From Aquitalea sp. (GTDB lineage Bacteria > Pseudomonadota > Gammaproteobacteria > Burkholderiales > Chromobacteriaceae), in contig JAFANL010000191.1 of assembly GCA_019232735.1 (NCBI GenBank), forward strand, positions 1 through 15,579: a stretch of 15,579 nt of DNA, in the 5' to 3' direction. Positions 7,289 through 13,956 of the stretch are shown here, one piece after another. Under the pieces are notes generated by a model, which was not told the origin of the DNA, searched no databases, and saw nothing but the letters and a program-made list of their open reading frames with translations. A program made the position numbers and the translations under genes. Numbering within the stretch: the first letter of the stretch is position 1; each line of letters opens with the position of its first letter.

Positions 7289-7296
7289 ATCGTCAA
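7267..7296 (-). promoter_or_regulatory. Candidate sigma-70 promoter for the gntR-puuE-...-xdhC operon
   Basis: On the minus strand TTGACG (7296-7291, 5/6) is followed by an 18-base spacer and GATAAT (7272-7267, 5/6). Transcription would begin near 7260, which argues that translation of gntR starts downstream of that point. The -10 element overlaps the candidate operator, consistent with autorepression. Both hexamers are good, but the spacing is one base longer than ideal. Confidence 0.45.
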
Positions 7297-7371
7297 ACTT
7301 GATCCAATAAAGGCTTTCACAACAACAATCTGAACTAATAGTCAGGAATGACTCATACGGAGAAAATGAAA

Positions 7372-7725
7372 ATGGGAAAACTTTCCACACACGTGCTGGA
7401 TACCATGCACGGCCGACCGGCCGCCGGAGTGTACTGCGAGCTATATCGCCTGGAGGGACAGCGGCGCACCTTGCTACGACAGCTACACACCAATGCTGAT
7501 GGTCGTAGTAATGAGGCTTTGCTCAGTGGGGAGGAAATGCTGGCAGGCGTCTATGAACTGCTCTTTCATGCTGGTGACTACTTTATCTCCCAAGGGATTA
7601 GCTTGCCGCAGCCCTGTTTTGTCGACCAGATCGTACTGCGCTTTGGTATAGCAAACCCCGAGCAGAACTATCACGTTCCGCTTGTCGTCACGCCCTGGAC
7701 TTATTCGACCTATCGCGGCAGCTGA
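7372..7725 (+). CDS. uraH: 5-hydroxyisourate hydrolase (transthyretin-related)
   Basis: Hydrolyses 5-hydroxyisourate, the product of urate oxidase, to OHCU (EC 3.5.2.17). The 117-residue product is the full length of the transthyretin-related family. It begins MGKLSTHVLDTMHGRPAAGV and ends with the diagnostic C-terminal tetrapeptide YRGS (114-117). The usual catalytic set is visible: His7, Arg45 (NADGRSNEALL), His101 (NYHVPLVV) and Arg115/Ser117 of the tail. No signal peptide is present, so it is cytosolic. Three in-frame ATGs exist at 7348, 7366 and 7372. GGAG at 7359-7362 is nine bases before 7372, three before 7366 and downstream of 7348, so 7372 is chosen. puuD follows after 30 bases, and the two probably form one transcript diverging from gntR. 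Confidence 0.94.
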   Translation: MGKLSTHVLDTMHGRPAAGVYCELYRLEGQRRTLLRQLHTNADGRSNEALLSGEEMLAGVYELLFHAGDYFISQGISLPQPCFVDQIVLRFGIANPEQNYHVPLVVTPWTYSTYRGS

Positions 7726-7755
7726 TTCCCATTCTTTCTATCAGGAACCTCACGC

Positions 7756-8994
7756 ATGGAAAGCTACCTCATGGAATTTGGCAACTTGCTACTACGCTGG
7801 TTGCACGTCATCGCCGCCATTGCCTGGATTGGTGAGTCCATTTATTTCGTCATGCTGGACAACAGCCTGACCAGGCCACAGGGAGAACCAGACCAGCGTT
7901 ACGATCTGCTAGGCGAGATGTCATCTGTGCATGGCGGCGGGTTTTACCATAATCAGAAATATCTGACCCGCCCGCCTTTTCCCTTGAATGACAAGCTGCA
8001 CTGGTCTTTTTGGAAGTCCTATACCACCTGGCTCTCTGGCTTTGCCCTGTTCTGCCTGCTGTATCTGACTGGCGCCTCCGTCTATCTGGCCAACCCCGCC
8101 AGCCCCTGGGCTTGGGCCGCAGCACTGACTCCGGCAGAAGTTGGTATTGCTGCCGTCGCGCTATTGATCATCGGCTGGCTCGTTTACGATGAGCTATGCC
8201 GTCGTATCAGTCCGGAAATGCAGCGAGATGGCCTTTTGAGTCTAGCCGTTGCCCTAATGATGACCGGGGTTGCCTACTTCAGCAGTCATGTATTCCAGGG
8301 GCGCGCAGCCTTTCTGCTGACCGGAGCGGTAATGGCGACCTGCATGTCCGCCAATGTTTTTTTCTGGATCATCCCCGGTCAACGCCGTATGGTGGCCGCC
8401 CTGCAGGCAGGGGAGTCACCCAACCCGCTGGATGGCAAGCGTGGCAAGCAAAGGTCAGTACATAACACCTACTTCACCTTGCCCGTGGTGTTTCTGATGA
8501 TCAGTAATCACTATGCCTTTGCCTACAGCAACGACACGGCCTGGTTCATCATGGTGCTGTTCATTCTGATCGGTGCACTTGTCCGTCAGTATTTCGTGCT
8601 ACGCCATCGCGGGCAGAACGTGCTGACTCTACCAGCCGCCAGTAGCATTCTCTTGCTAGTGATTGCCATGATCGCCGCACCATCGGACAAATCAGCAACA
8701 CAGACCAAACTTGAGATGGGCACAGATAAAGTGGGCGCAACCATGGCATCTACCAGCGATATGCGGACCGTTGCCACCATCCTGCAAGAACGATGCACCA
8801 CTTGCCATGCCGCCAAACCCACCCAGGCTGGCTTTACCGCACCTCCGGCGGGTATCCGGCTGGATAATGATCAGGATATCCGCCTGCATCACATCAAGAT
8901 CAAACAGGCAGTGGCCAGCAAATACATGCCGCTAGCCAATCTGACCAAGATGAACGATGAGGAACGCCAACTGATTTCTCAGTGGCAACCCTGA
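7756..8994 (+). CDS. puuD: PuuD-type membrane urate oxidase with C-terminal cytochrome c domain
   Basis: Oxidises urate to 5-hydroxyisourate while passing electrons to a cytochrome c rather than making peroxide; this type is unrelated to soluble uricase. The 412-residue product has a long membrane part (about residues 8-315, some eight hydrophobic segments). This includes LLLRWLHVIAAIAWIGESIYF (about 11-31), HGGGFYHNQKYL and the conserved LHWSFWKSYTTWLSG. It ends in a small c-type cytochrome domain with haem motif CTTCH at 347-351. The likely distal ligand is Met391, in YMPLANLTKMNDEER. Homologues lacking the cytochrome domain exist; this one has it fused. The start at 7756 has AGGA nine bases upstream; a second ATG five codons in is possible. 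The electron acceptor would be a terminal oxidase encoded elsewhere. It is preceded by uraH and followed by a hairpin at 9016-9043. Confidence 0.92.
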   Translation: MESYLMEFGNLLLRWLHVIAAIAWIGESIYFVMLDNSLTRPQGEPDQRYDLLGEMSSVHGGGFYHNQKYLTRPPFPLNDKLHWSFWKSYTTWLSGFALFCLLYLTGASVYLANPASPWAWAAALTPAEVGIAAVALLIIGWLVYDELCRRISPEMQRDGLLSLAVALMMTGVAYFSSHVFQGRAAFLLTGAVMATCMSANVFFWIIPGQRRMVAALQAGESPNPLDGKRGKQRSVHNTYFTLPVVFLMISNHYAFAYSNDTAWFIMVLFILIGALVRQYFVLRHRGQNVLTLPAASSILLLVIAMIAAPSDKSATQTKLEMGTDKVGATMASTSDMRTVATILQERCTTCHAAKPTQAGFTAPPAGIRLDNDQDIRLHHIKIKQAVASKYMPLANLTKMNDEERQLISQWQP

Positions 8995-9004
8995 ATTGCT
9001 TAGA

Positions 9005-9160
9005 CTAGTTCAACAGCGGGTGGCATTTGATCATGTCACCCGCGATCAGACCGTTACACATGCCGGCCGCGCAAAAAGGACACCATTTCGCATTGGACGT
9101 TTGTGTAATCGGACTTTTCCCCATACCAGACCATGCATGGTTACCATGGGTGACAACCAT
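9005..9160 (-). CDS. Possible small Cys-rich protein (51 residues), doubtful
   Basis: The minus-strand frame from the ATG at 9160 reads 51 codons. The second half looks protein-like: NAKWCPFCAAGMCNGLIAG (23-41) followed by DMIKCHPLLN. Four cysteines (27, 30, 35, 46) and a His after the last could form a zinc-binding knuckle. Codon choice there resembles neighbouring genes. An AGGA lies four bases before the ATG, close but usable. Against it, the gene is short, it follows the glxR terminator with no clear promoter, and its 3' half coincides with the hairpin after puuD. The frame also extends upstream to a GTG at 9202 inside the terminator, which I do not favour. I do not recognise the family and propose no function. 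Confidence 0.3.
   Translation of the reverse strand: MVVTHGNHAWSGMGKSPITQTSNAKWCPFCAAGMCNGLIAGDMIKCHPLLN
9016..9043 (+). terminator. Terminator-like hairpin after puuD, without a T-tract
   Basis: GCGGGTGGCAT (9016-9026) pairs with ATGTCACCCGC (9033-9043): 11 pairs including one G-T, around a 6-base loop. It begins 21 bases after the puuD stop. No run of T follows, so intrinsic termination is unlikely to be strong. It may mark a 3' end trimmed after Rho-dependent termination. The same bases encode the end of the doubtful small ORF on the other strand. Confidence 0.4.
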
Positions 9161-9180
9161 GGCGTCCTGATCGCGACATG

Positions 9181-9206
9181 AAAATGGGGTGGATTTCTCC
9201 ACCCCA
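9181..9206 (-). terminator. Rho-independent terminator of the gcl-hyi-glxR operon
   Basis: On the minus strand TGGGGTGG (9206-9199) pairs perfectly with CCACCCCA (9192-9185) around the loop AGAAAT, followed directly by TTTT (9184-9181). It lies 37 bases past the glxR stop, the right place and orientation for the end of this operon. Confidence 0.75.
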
Positions 9207-9243
9207 ACCAGGCACTTATGCTGTGTCTTGCAATGGTGACAAG

Positions 9244-10128
9244 CTACTGCGCCGGAATAGAGAAATCCGACAACTGCTCAAGCGCCCTCACCATGGCACT
9301 GTGATCCCAACCCGCCCCACCTTGAGCCGCACAACTGTTGAATAACTGCTGTGCCAAAGCCGTAGCCGGCAAGGCCAAGGCCATTTTCTGCGCACTGGAC
9401 AGTGCAAGATTAAGGTCCTTTTGGTGCAGTGCAATACGGAACCCTGGTTCAAAAGAACGTTTCACCATACGCTCGCCATGCACTTCCAGAATCTTTGACG
9501 AAGCAAAACCACCCAGCAAAGCCTGTCGCACTTTGGCTGGATCTGCCCCGGCACGCGCGGCAAACAACAATGCCTCAGCAACGGCCTCTATTGTCAGTGC
9601 CACAATCATCTGGTTTGCTACCTTGGCAGTCTGACCATCGCCGTTTTCACCAATCCGGGTGATGTTTTTCCCCATCAATTGCAATACCGGCAACAGTTGC
9701 TCGAATACGGCTTGCGGCCCTCCCACCATGATGGACAGGCTTGCCGCCTTGGCACCAACTTCGCCTCCAGATACCGGAGCATCCAGATAATGCCCACCCA
9801 ATTGCTCGATACGGCTGGCGAATTGCTTGGTTTCAATAGGGGAAATGGATGACATGTCCACCACGACCTTACCGCTTAGATTGGCATCGGCAACACCATC
9901 GCTACCAAACAGAACCTCGCCCACATCCGGGGTATCCGGCAACATCAGGATGATCACCTCAGCCAACTCGGCCACTTGCCGGGCCTTGTCGCACACCGTC
10001 ACCGCATGAGCAGCCAAGGATTTGGGCAAGCCGCTGCGGGAATTCACAAACAAGACATGGCCAGCCTGTGCCAGATGAGCGGCCATGGGGGCTCCCATGA
10101 TGCCCAGCCCGATAAATCCAATTTTCAT
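9244..10128 (-). CDS. glxR: 2-hydroxy-3-oxopropionate (tartronate semialdehyde) reductase
   Basis: Reduces tartronate semialdehyde, made by Gcl, to D-glycerate with NAD(P)H (EC 1.1.1.60). The 294-residue product is full length for the beta-hydroxyacid dehydrogenase family. It has the Rossmann motif GFIGLGIMGAPMA (4-16), the substrate-binding DAPVSGGEVGA (116-126), and the catalytic Lys169 with Asn172 in GQTAKVANQMIVAL (165-178). The C-terminal all-helical domain includes GFRIALHQKDLNLAL (229-243). The ATG at 10128 has AGGAGG five bases upstream. It follows hyi by 24 bases and is the last gene before the operon terminator. Among close relatives (GarR, other 3-hydroxyisobutyrate dehydrogenase-like enzymes) the operon context with gcl favours GlxR. 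Glycerate kinase, needed next, is not in the window. Confidence 0.93.
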   Translation of the reverse strand: MKIGFIGLGIMGAPMAAHLAQAGHVLFVNSRSGLPKSLAAHAVTVCDKARQVAELAEVIILMLPDTPDVGEVLFGSDGVADANLSGKVVVDMSSISPIETKQFASRIEQLGGHYLDAPVSGGEVGAKAASLSIMVGGPQAVFEQLLPVLQLMGKNITRIGENGDGQTAKVANQMIVALTIEAVAEALLFAARAGADPAKVRQALLGGFASSKILEVHGERMVKRSFEPGFRIALHQKDLNLALSSAQKMALALPATALAQQLFNSCAAQGGAGWDHSAMVRALEQLSDFSIPAQ

Positions 10129-10152
10129 CTGAACCTCCTCGTTCTACCTGGT

Positions 10153-10929
10153 TTACAGATACTGGCCCAGCCACCCCAGACCAGCTACGGTTCCGCTCTT
10201 TGGTTTGTATTCGCAACCAACCCAGCCCTGATACCCGATTCGGTCCAGCAGACCAAACAGAAAGGGATAATTGATCTCCCCCGTGCCTGGTTCGTGACGT
10301 CCCGGATTATCAGCCAACTGGATGTGCGCGATATGCTGCAGTTGCGATTGCATTGTCTGGGCCAGCTCCCCCTCCATGCGCTGCATGTGATAGATGTCGT
10401 ACTGAACAAACACATTGTCACTGCCGATATCCCGTATCAGCGCCAGCACCTGTGGCGTACGGGACAGGGCGAAGCCGGGAATATCAAAGGTATTGATAGG
10501 CTCGACCAGCAGCTTGATGCCCTCGGCCCTGAGCGCTTTGGCAGCAAAACGCAGGTTGTTGTACAAGGTTTCTTGCACGACATCCGCCTCTACCCTGGGA
10601 GGACGAATGCCCGCCAGCACATTCAACTGGCGACATCCCAGGGCTTTGGCGTAGCTGATCGCCTCGCCTACCCCATCCTGGAACTCTCCGACTCGGTCCG
10701 GCAGGCAGGCGATGCCCCGTTCGCCCGCCGACCAGTTGCCTGCCGGCAAGTTGTGCAGGACCTGGACCAATTGGTGCTTATCCAGCAATTCGGCCAGTTG
10801 CTGCTTGTCGTAGCCATAAGGAAACAGGTATTCCACACCACGAAAACCAGCTTTGGCCGCAGCCTGGAAACGTGACAGGAAATCCACTTCTCCAAACAGC
10901 ATGGTGAGGTTAGCGGCAAATCTTGGCAT
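10153..10929 (-). CDS. hyi: Hydroxypyruvate isomerase
   Basis: Interconverts hydroxypyruvate and tartronate semialdehyde (EC 5.3.1.22), a side branch of the glyoxylate carboligase pathway. The 258-residue product equals the length of E. coli Hyi as I know it. It is a TIM-barrel of the xylose isomerase-like family, starting MPRFAANLTMLFGEVDFLSR. Metal-ligand positions are visible: Glu143 in LLVEPINTFD, Asp178 in VFVQYDIYHMQ, Gln204 in HIQLADNPGRHEPGTGE, and Glu240 in WVGCEYKP. The open frame reaches back to a TTG at 10944, but GGGAG six bases before the ATG at 10929 fixes the start. It lies 59 bases downstream of gcl and 24 before glxR, in the usual gcl-hyi-glxR order. Confidence 0.94.
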   Translation of the reverse strand: MPRFAANLTMLFGEVDFLSRFQAAAKAGFRGVEYLFPYGYDKQQLAELLDKHQLVQVLHNLPAGNWSAGERGIACLPDRVGEFQDGVGEAISYAKALGCRQLNVLAGIRPPRVEADVVQETLYNNLRFAAKALRAEGIKLLVEPINTFDIPGFALSRTPQVLALIRDIGSDNVFVQYDIYHMQRMEGELAQTMQSQLQHIAHIQLADNPGRHEPGTGEINYPFLFGLLDRIGYQGWVGCEYKPKSGTVAGLGWLGQYL

Positions 10930-10988
10930 AGGACTCTCCCACAAAAGGGTGGCCGGCCAAGACTACCGACCACGGGGTTACTACCGGA

Positions 10989-12734
10989 TCACACCGGCAA
11001 ATCGATAATGTCTTCAAATTCGTTAATGGCATTGATCTCCGCACCCATGGCGATATTCGTCACCCGCTCCAGAATCACCTCAATCACCACTGGCACCGAA
11101 TGCAATGCCATCAGCTGGCGTGCTTCGGCAAAAGCAGCCGCCAGCTGTTCCGGATCGGCCACACGCAGCGCCTTGCAACCCAGTCCTTCCACGACCTTGA
11201 TGTGGTCGACGCCATAATTTCCCAATTCGGGTGCATTGATGTTTTCAAAACTCAGTTGCACACAGTAGTCAATATCGAACTGGCGCTGTGCCTGACGAAT
11301 CAAGCCCAGATAGCTGTTGTTCACCAGCACATGCAGATAGGGAATGCGAAACTGAGCTGCGGCCGCCAACTCTTCCACCATGAACTGAAAGTCGTAGTCA
11401 CCGGAAATGGCCACGACATCGGCAGTGGGATTTCCGACCTTGACTCCGATGGCGGCGGGAATGGTCCACCCTAACGGGCCGGCTTGGCCGCAGTTGATCC
11501 AGTTACGTGGCTGATAGACATGCAGAAACTGGGCTGCGGCAATCTGCGATAGCCCAATGGTGCTGACATAGCGAGCATGCCGACCAAAATAGCGGTTCAT
11601 TTCCTGATACACCCGCATCGGCTTGATTGGCTTGTCTGCATGATCTGCACGCCGCAGCATGCTGGCTTTGCGATGCTGACAGGCCCCTACCCAATCCTGC
11701 CTGGTAGACAAACGCCCCTGCGCTCGCCATTCGCCAGCCACTTCAATCAGCAGCTCCAGTGCTGCGGCAGCGTCGGACACAATGCCGAAATCAGGTGCAA
11801 ATACCCGGCCGATCTGGGTCGCTTCGATATCGATATGGACAAATTTGCGCCCCTTGGTATAGACATCGACGGAGCCGGTGTGACGATTGGCCCAGCGATT
11901 GCCGATGCCAAAGACAAAGTCCGCAGCCAGCAGAGTGGCATTGCCATAACGATGAGATGTCTGCAGGCCGGCCATGCCGGCCATCAAGGGATGATCATCA
12001 GGAATGCAGCCCCAGCCCATCAGCGTGGGAATGACTGGCACCTGCACCATCTCTGCGAATGTGGTCAGTAATGCGGCAGCATCCGCATTGATCACCCCGC
12101 CGCCAGCCACGATGACCGGCCGTTCGGCCTCCAGCAGCATGGACAGCGCCTTTTCTACTTGGCGCCGGGAGGCGCAAGGCTTGAAGGCAGGCAGGGCTTG
12201 GTAGCTTTCCGGATCAAACTCGATCTCTGCCATTTGCACATCGAAAGGCAGATCCAGCAATACCGGACCAGGACGGCCGGAACGCATCAGATGGAATGCC
12301 TGCTGCAACGCTCCTGGCAACTGACCAGGCTCCATGACGGTCGTGGCCCACTTGGCAACGGGCCGGGCAATTTCCTTGATGTCGACCGCCTGGAAATCTT
12401 CCTTGTGCAAACGTGCACGTGGAGCCTGACCCGTGATGCAGAGAATGGGAATCGAATCGGCAGCCGCCGAATACAGACCGGTAATCATATCGGTACCAGC
12501 AGGCCCGGAGGTACCGATGCAGACACCGATATTGCCTGCTTGAGCCCGGGTGAAGCCTTCCGCCATGTGAGATGCCCCTTCGACATGACGAGCCAGAAGA
12601 TGGCGTATGCCACCGATTTTTTTCATTGCTGCATACAAAGGGTTGATTGCCGCACCGGGTACTCCAAATGCCGTCGTCACCCCCTCCTTGATCAGCACAT
12701 GCACGGCAGCTTCGATTGCTCGCATTCTGGCCAT
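10989..12734 (-). CDS. gcl: Glyoxylate carboligase (tartronate-semialdehyde synthase)
   Basis: Joins two glyoxylates into tartronate semialdehyde with loss of CO2 (EC 4.1.1.47), using thiamine diphosphate. FAD binding is expected from the family. The 581-residue product follows E. coli Gcl closely throughout. It starts MARMRAIEAAVHVL and includes TAFGVPGAAINPLY (21-34), IGTSGPAGTDMITGLYSA (73-90), ITGQAPRARLHKEDFQAVDI (100-119), the ThDP-magnesium motif SGDYDFQF...VNNSYLG (444-476), and CVQLSFENINAPE. Residue 51 is Val (ARHVEGASH), where other ThDP enzymes have a catalytic Glu. This Val is the known hallmark of Gcl, so the assignment over acetolactate synthase is firm. The frame runs open to 12821, but AGGAG six bases before the ATG at 12734 and homology set the start. 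The C-terminus is about 12 residues shorter than in E. coli. It is the first gene of the operon, downstream of the palindrome at 12823-12849. Confidence 0.96.
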   Translation of the reverse strand: MARMRAIEAAVHVLIKEGVTTAFGVPGAAINPLYAAMKKIGGIRHLLARHVEGASHMAEGFTRAQAGNIGVCIGTSGPAGTDMITGLYSAAADSIPILCITGQAPRARLHKEDFQAVDIKEIARPVAKWATTVMEPGQLPGALQQAFHLMRSGRPGPVLLDLPFDVQMAEIEFDPESYQALPAFKPCASRRQVEKALSMLLEAERPVIVAGGGVINADAAALLTTFAEMVQVPVIPTLMGWGCIPDDHPLMAGMAGLQTSHRYGNATLLAADFVFGIGNRWANRHTGSVDVYTKGRKFVHIDIEATQIGRVFAPDFGIVSDAAAALELLIEVAGEWRAQGRLSTRQDWVGACQHRKASMLRRADHADKPIKPMRVYQEMNRYFGRHARYVSTIGLSQIAAAQFLHVYQPRNWINCGQAGPLGWTIPAAIGVKVGNPTADVVAISGDYDFQFMVEELAAAAQFRIPYLHVLVNNSYLGLIRQAQRQFDIDYCVQLSFENINAPELGNYGVDHIKVVEGLGCKALRVADPEQLAAAFAEARQLMALHSVPVVIEVILERVTNIAMGAEINAINEFEDIIDLPV

Positions 12735-12822
12735 TGGTCGCTCCTGGGTTAAGCAGGCCTCACCACACTGGTCATGGCCCGGATTCCCAGCAACTATCCC
12801 GCAATGCAAACTTGCAGTCAAT

Positions 12823-12849
12823 AAATAATGGAAACAGTTTCCATTATTT
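12823..12849. promoter_or_regulatory. 27-bp perfect palindrome, probable AllR/IclR-type operator
   Basis: The arms AAATAATGGAAAC (12823-12835) and GTTTCCATTATTT (12837-12849) are exact reverse complements around a single A at 12836. IclR-family regulators commonly bind palindromes with a TGGAAA...TTTCCA core, so the core GGAAAC-A-GTTTCC fits the AllR-like regulator encoded 190 bases away. It lies about 90 bases before the gcl start, on or beside the probable promoter. The symmetry is directly visible; binding by the neighbouring regulator is inference. Confidence 0.7.
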
Positions 12850-12996
12850 TAATTTATTAGTTTTACACTTAAAATTCATGCAGTTACATAAAAAACAAGA
12901 CTCGCCAAACATGCTTTAGTAAAGAAAATACTGATAGAACACCATGACATCTGGACGGCAATTACACTCAACTGTACCTAAGGCGTAGAATCGCTG

Positions 12997-13013
12997 TTGG
13001 AAACAACATCCAA
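12997..13013. promoter_or_regulatory. Second, diverged operator-like site just before the iclR-family gene
   Basis: TTGGAAAC-A-ACATCCAA has the same layout as the 27-bp palindrome: an 8-base arm, a central A (13005) and an 8-base arm. One half (GGAAAC) is identical to the main site. The other matches at 5 of 8 positions, and the outer TTGGA/TCCAA is exact. It ends 23 bases before the ATG at 13037, a position suited to autorepression. It is weaker evidence than the main site. Confidence 0.4.
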
Positions 13014-13036
13014 TCCACATTCCGTGACGAGGATTT

Positions 13037-13879
13037 ATGAGCAAAGCCGATACCCCTTCCCGCAGCCAGCCCCGCAAACGTAGCGAGGGGGGAGCCGCCA
13101 GCACCGGTCAGGTTCAGTCACTGACCCGCGGACTGGTCCTGCTGGAAAGGATAGCCGAAGCCCCATCCGGCATCATGCTGACTGATCTGTCCATGCAGGT
13201 TGGTCTGCCCAACTCCACCACCCACCGCTTGCTGACCACCATGCAGCAGATGGGTTTTGTGCAGCAGACGGGGGATCTGGGACTCTGGAGTATTGGTGTA
13301 CGTGCCTTTACCGTCGGCAGTGGCTTTCTGAGCAGTCGTGACCTGTCGACCCTAGCGATGCCGATCTTGCGTCAGGTCATGGAGGCCGCTGGAGAAACCA
13401 GCAATCTGGTGGTGTTCGATACCGATGCTTGGCAAAGCGTGGTCGTGGGACAGGTGCAATGTCGTGAACTGATGCGCATGCTCGCACCCATTGGCGGGCG
13501 ACTCCCCTTGCACGCATCCGGCGCAGGCAAGGCTTTCCTGGCGGCTCAGGACGATGCCCGACTTGCCCGCATCCTGCAAAAAACCGGCTTGCCACAATAC
13601 ACCGAACACACCATCACCAGCCCCGCCAGGCTGAAAGAGGAAATGCGGCAGATTCAGAAACAGGGCTTTGCTTTTGACGATGGAGAACACGCCCTTGGCC
13701 TGCGCTGCGTGGCCAGTTGCATCTACGACGAATGTGGTGAAGCTTTTGCGGCCATCTCGGTTTCCGGCCCCAAATCGCGCATTCCGGATGAGCGCATTAC
13801 CCATCTGGGTTCACTGGTGATGCGTGCTGCCAGCGACATCACCCACCATTACGGTGGCAAGCCGAAAAAATCCGGCTGA
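13037..13879 (+). CDS. allR: IclR-family regulator, AllR-like (glyoxylate-responsive repressor candidate)
   Basis: A 280-residue IclR-family protein. After a basic, probably disordered tail (1-24) comes the winged helix-turn-helix (about 27-90), including LTRGLVLLERIA (29-40), LPNSTTHRLLTTMQQMGFV (57-75) and LWSIGVRAFTVGSGF (83-97). The ligand domain contains VVGQVQCRELMRMLAPIGGR (136-155), LPLHASGAGKAFLAA (156-170), DDGEHALGLRCVASCIYDECG (214-234) and AAISVSGPKSRI (238-249). These blocks resemble E. coli AllR more closely than other IclR proteins I know; AllR represses gcl and allantoin genes and is released by glyoxylate. The start at 13037 has GAGGA three to four bases upstream. It diverges from gcl, and operator-like palindromes lie between them. 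The AllR function is a well-supported inference; the symbol is by resemblance. Confidence 0.82.
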   Translation: MSKADTPSRSQPRKRSEGGAASTGQVQSLTRGLVLLERIAEAPSGIMLTDLSMQVGLPNSTTHRLLTTMQQMGFVQQTGDLGLWSIGVRAFTVGSGFLSSRDLSTLAMPILRQVMEAAGETSNLVVFDTDAWQSVVVGQVQCRELMRMLAPIGGRLPLHASGAGKAFLAAQDDARLARILQKTGLPQYTEHTITSPARLKEEMRQIQKQGFAFDDGEHALGLRCVASCIYDECGEAFAAISVSGPKSRIPDERITHLGSLVMRAASDITHHYGGKPKKSG

Positions 13880-13899
13880 CACGGGGCGAGCAAAACATG

Positions 13900-13930
13900 A
13901 AAAAAGGCTCTGCTGGACGCAGAGCCTTTG
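13900..13930 (-). terminator. Intrinsic terminator of the ileS-lspA-ispH operon, probably bidirectional
   Basis: CAGAGCCTTT (13920-13929) and AAAGGCTCTG (13903-13912) form a perfect 10-bp stem with a 7-base loop. On the minus strand the hairpin core GGCTCTG/CAGAGCC is followed by six T (13905-13900), 27 bases after the ispH stop. On the plus strand, 23 bases after the iclR-family stop, it is followed by TTT then G, so it could also stop that transcript, less efficiently. Confidence 0.85.
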
Positions 13931-13956
13931 GGGGCTACTTCACCATCAGTTGGGCA

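Larger units (their letters stand above)
12735..13036. other. AT-rich divergent regulatory region between gcl and iclR/allR
   Basis: These 302 bases hold no convincing gene. The centre (about 12815-12930) is much richer in A and T than the flanks, as expected for promoters. It contains the 27-bp palindrome (12823-12849), a dyad TGCAA-AC-TTGCA (12805-12816), an 11-base palindrome CTTTA-G-TAAAG (12914-12924) and a second operator-like site (12997-13013). For gcl, a weak minus-strand pair TTTTAA (12874-12869) and TAAAAT (12851-12846) with a 17-base spacer could be a promoter touching the palindrome. I see no strong promoter for the plus-strand regulator. Confidence 0.6.

Noticed and set aside
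9136..9161. Inverted repeat CATGGTT/AACCATG as a terminator
   Set aside because: It has only 7 pairs with a 12-base loop and no T-tract on either strand. The terminator at 9181-9206 explains the end of the glxR operon better.
9976..10875. Plus-strand 299-codon open frame
   Set aside because: It lies opposite hyi and the glxR start, both strongly supported by homology. The translation has no recognisable domain and looks like an antisense shadow.
11577..12752. Plus-strand frames of 164-197 codons inside gcl
   Set aside because: They are complementary-frame shadows of gcl, which aligns with E. coli Gcl throughout.
13352..13804. Minus-strand 150-codon frame within the iclR-family gene
   Set aside because: It is antisense to conserved ligand-domain coding, has no ribosome-binding site and shows no family resemblance.
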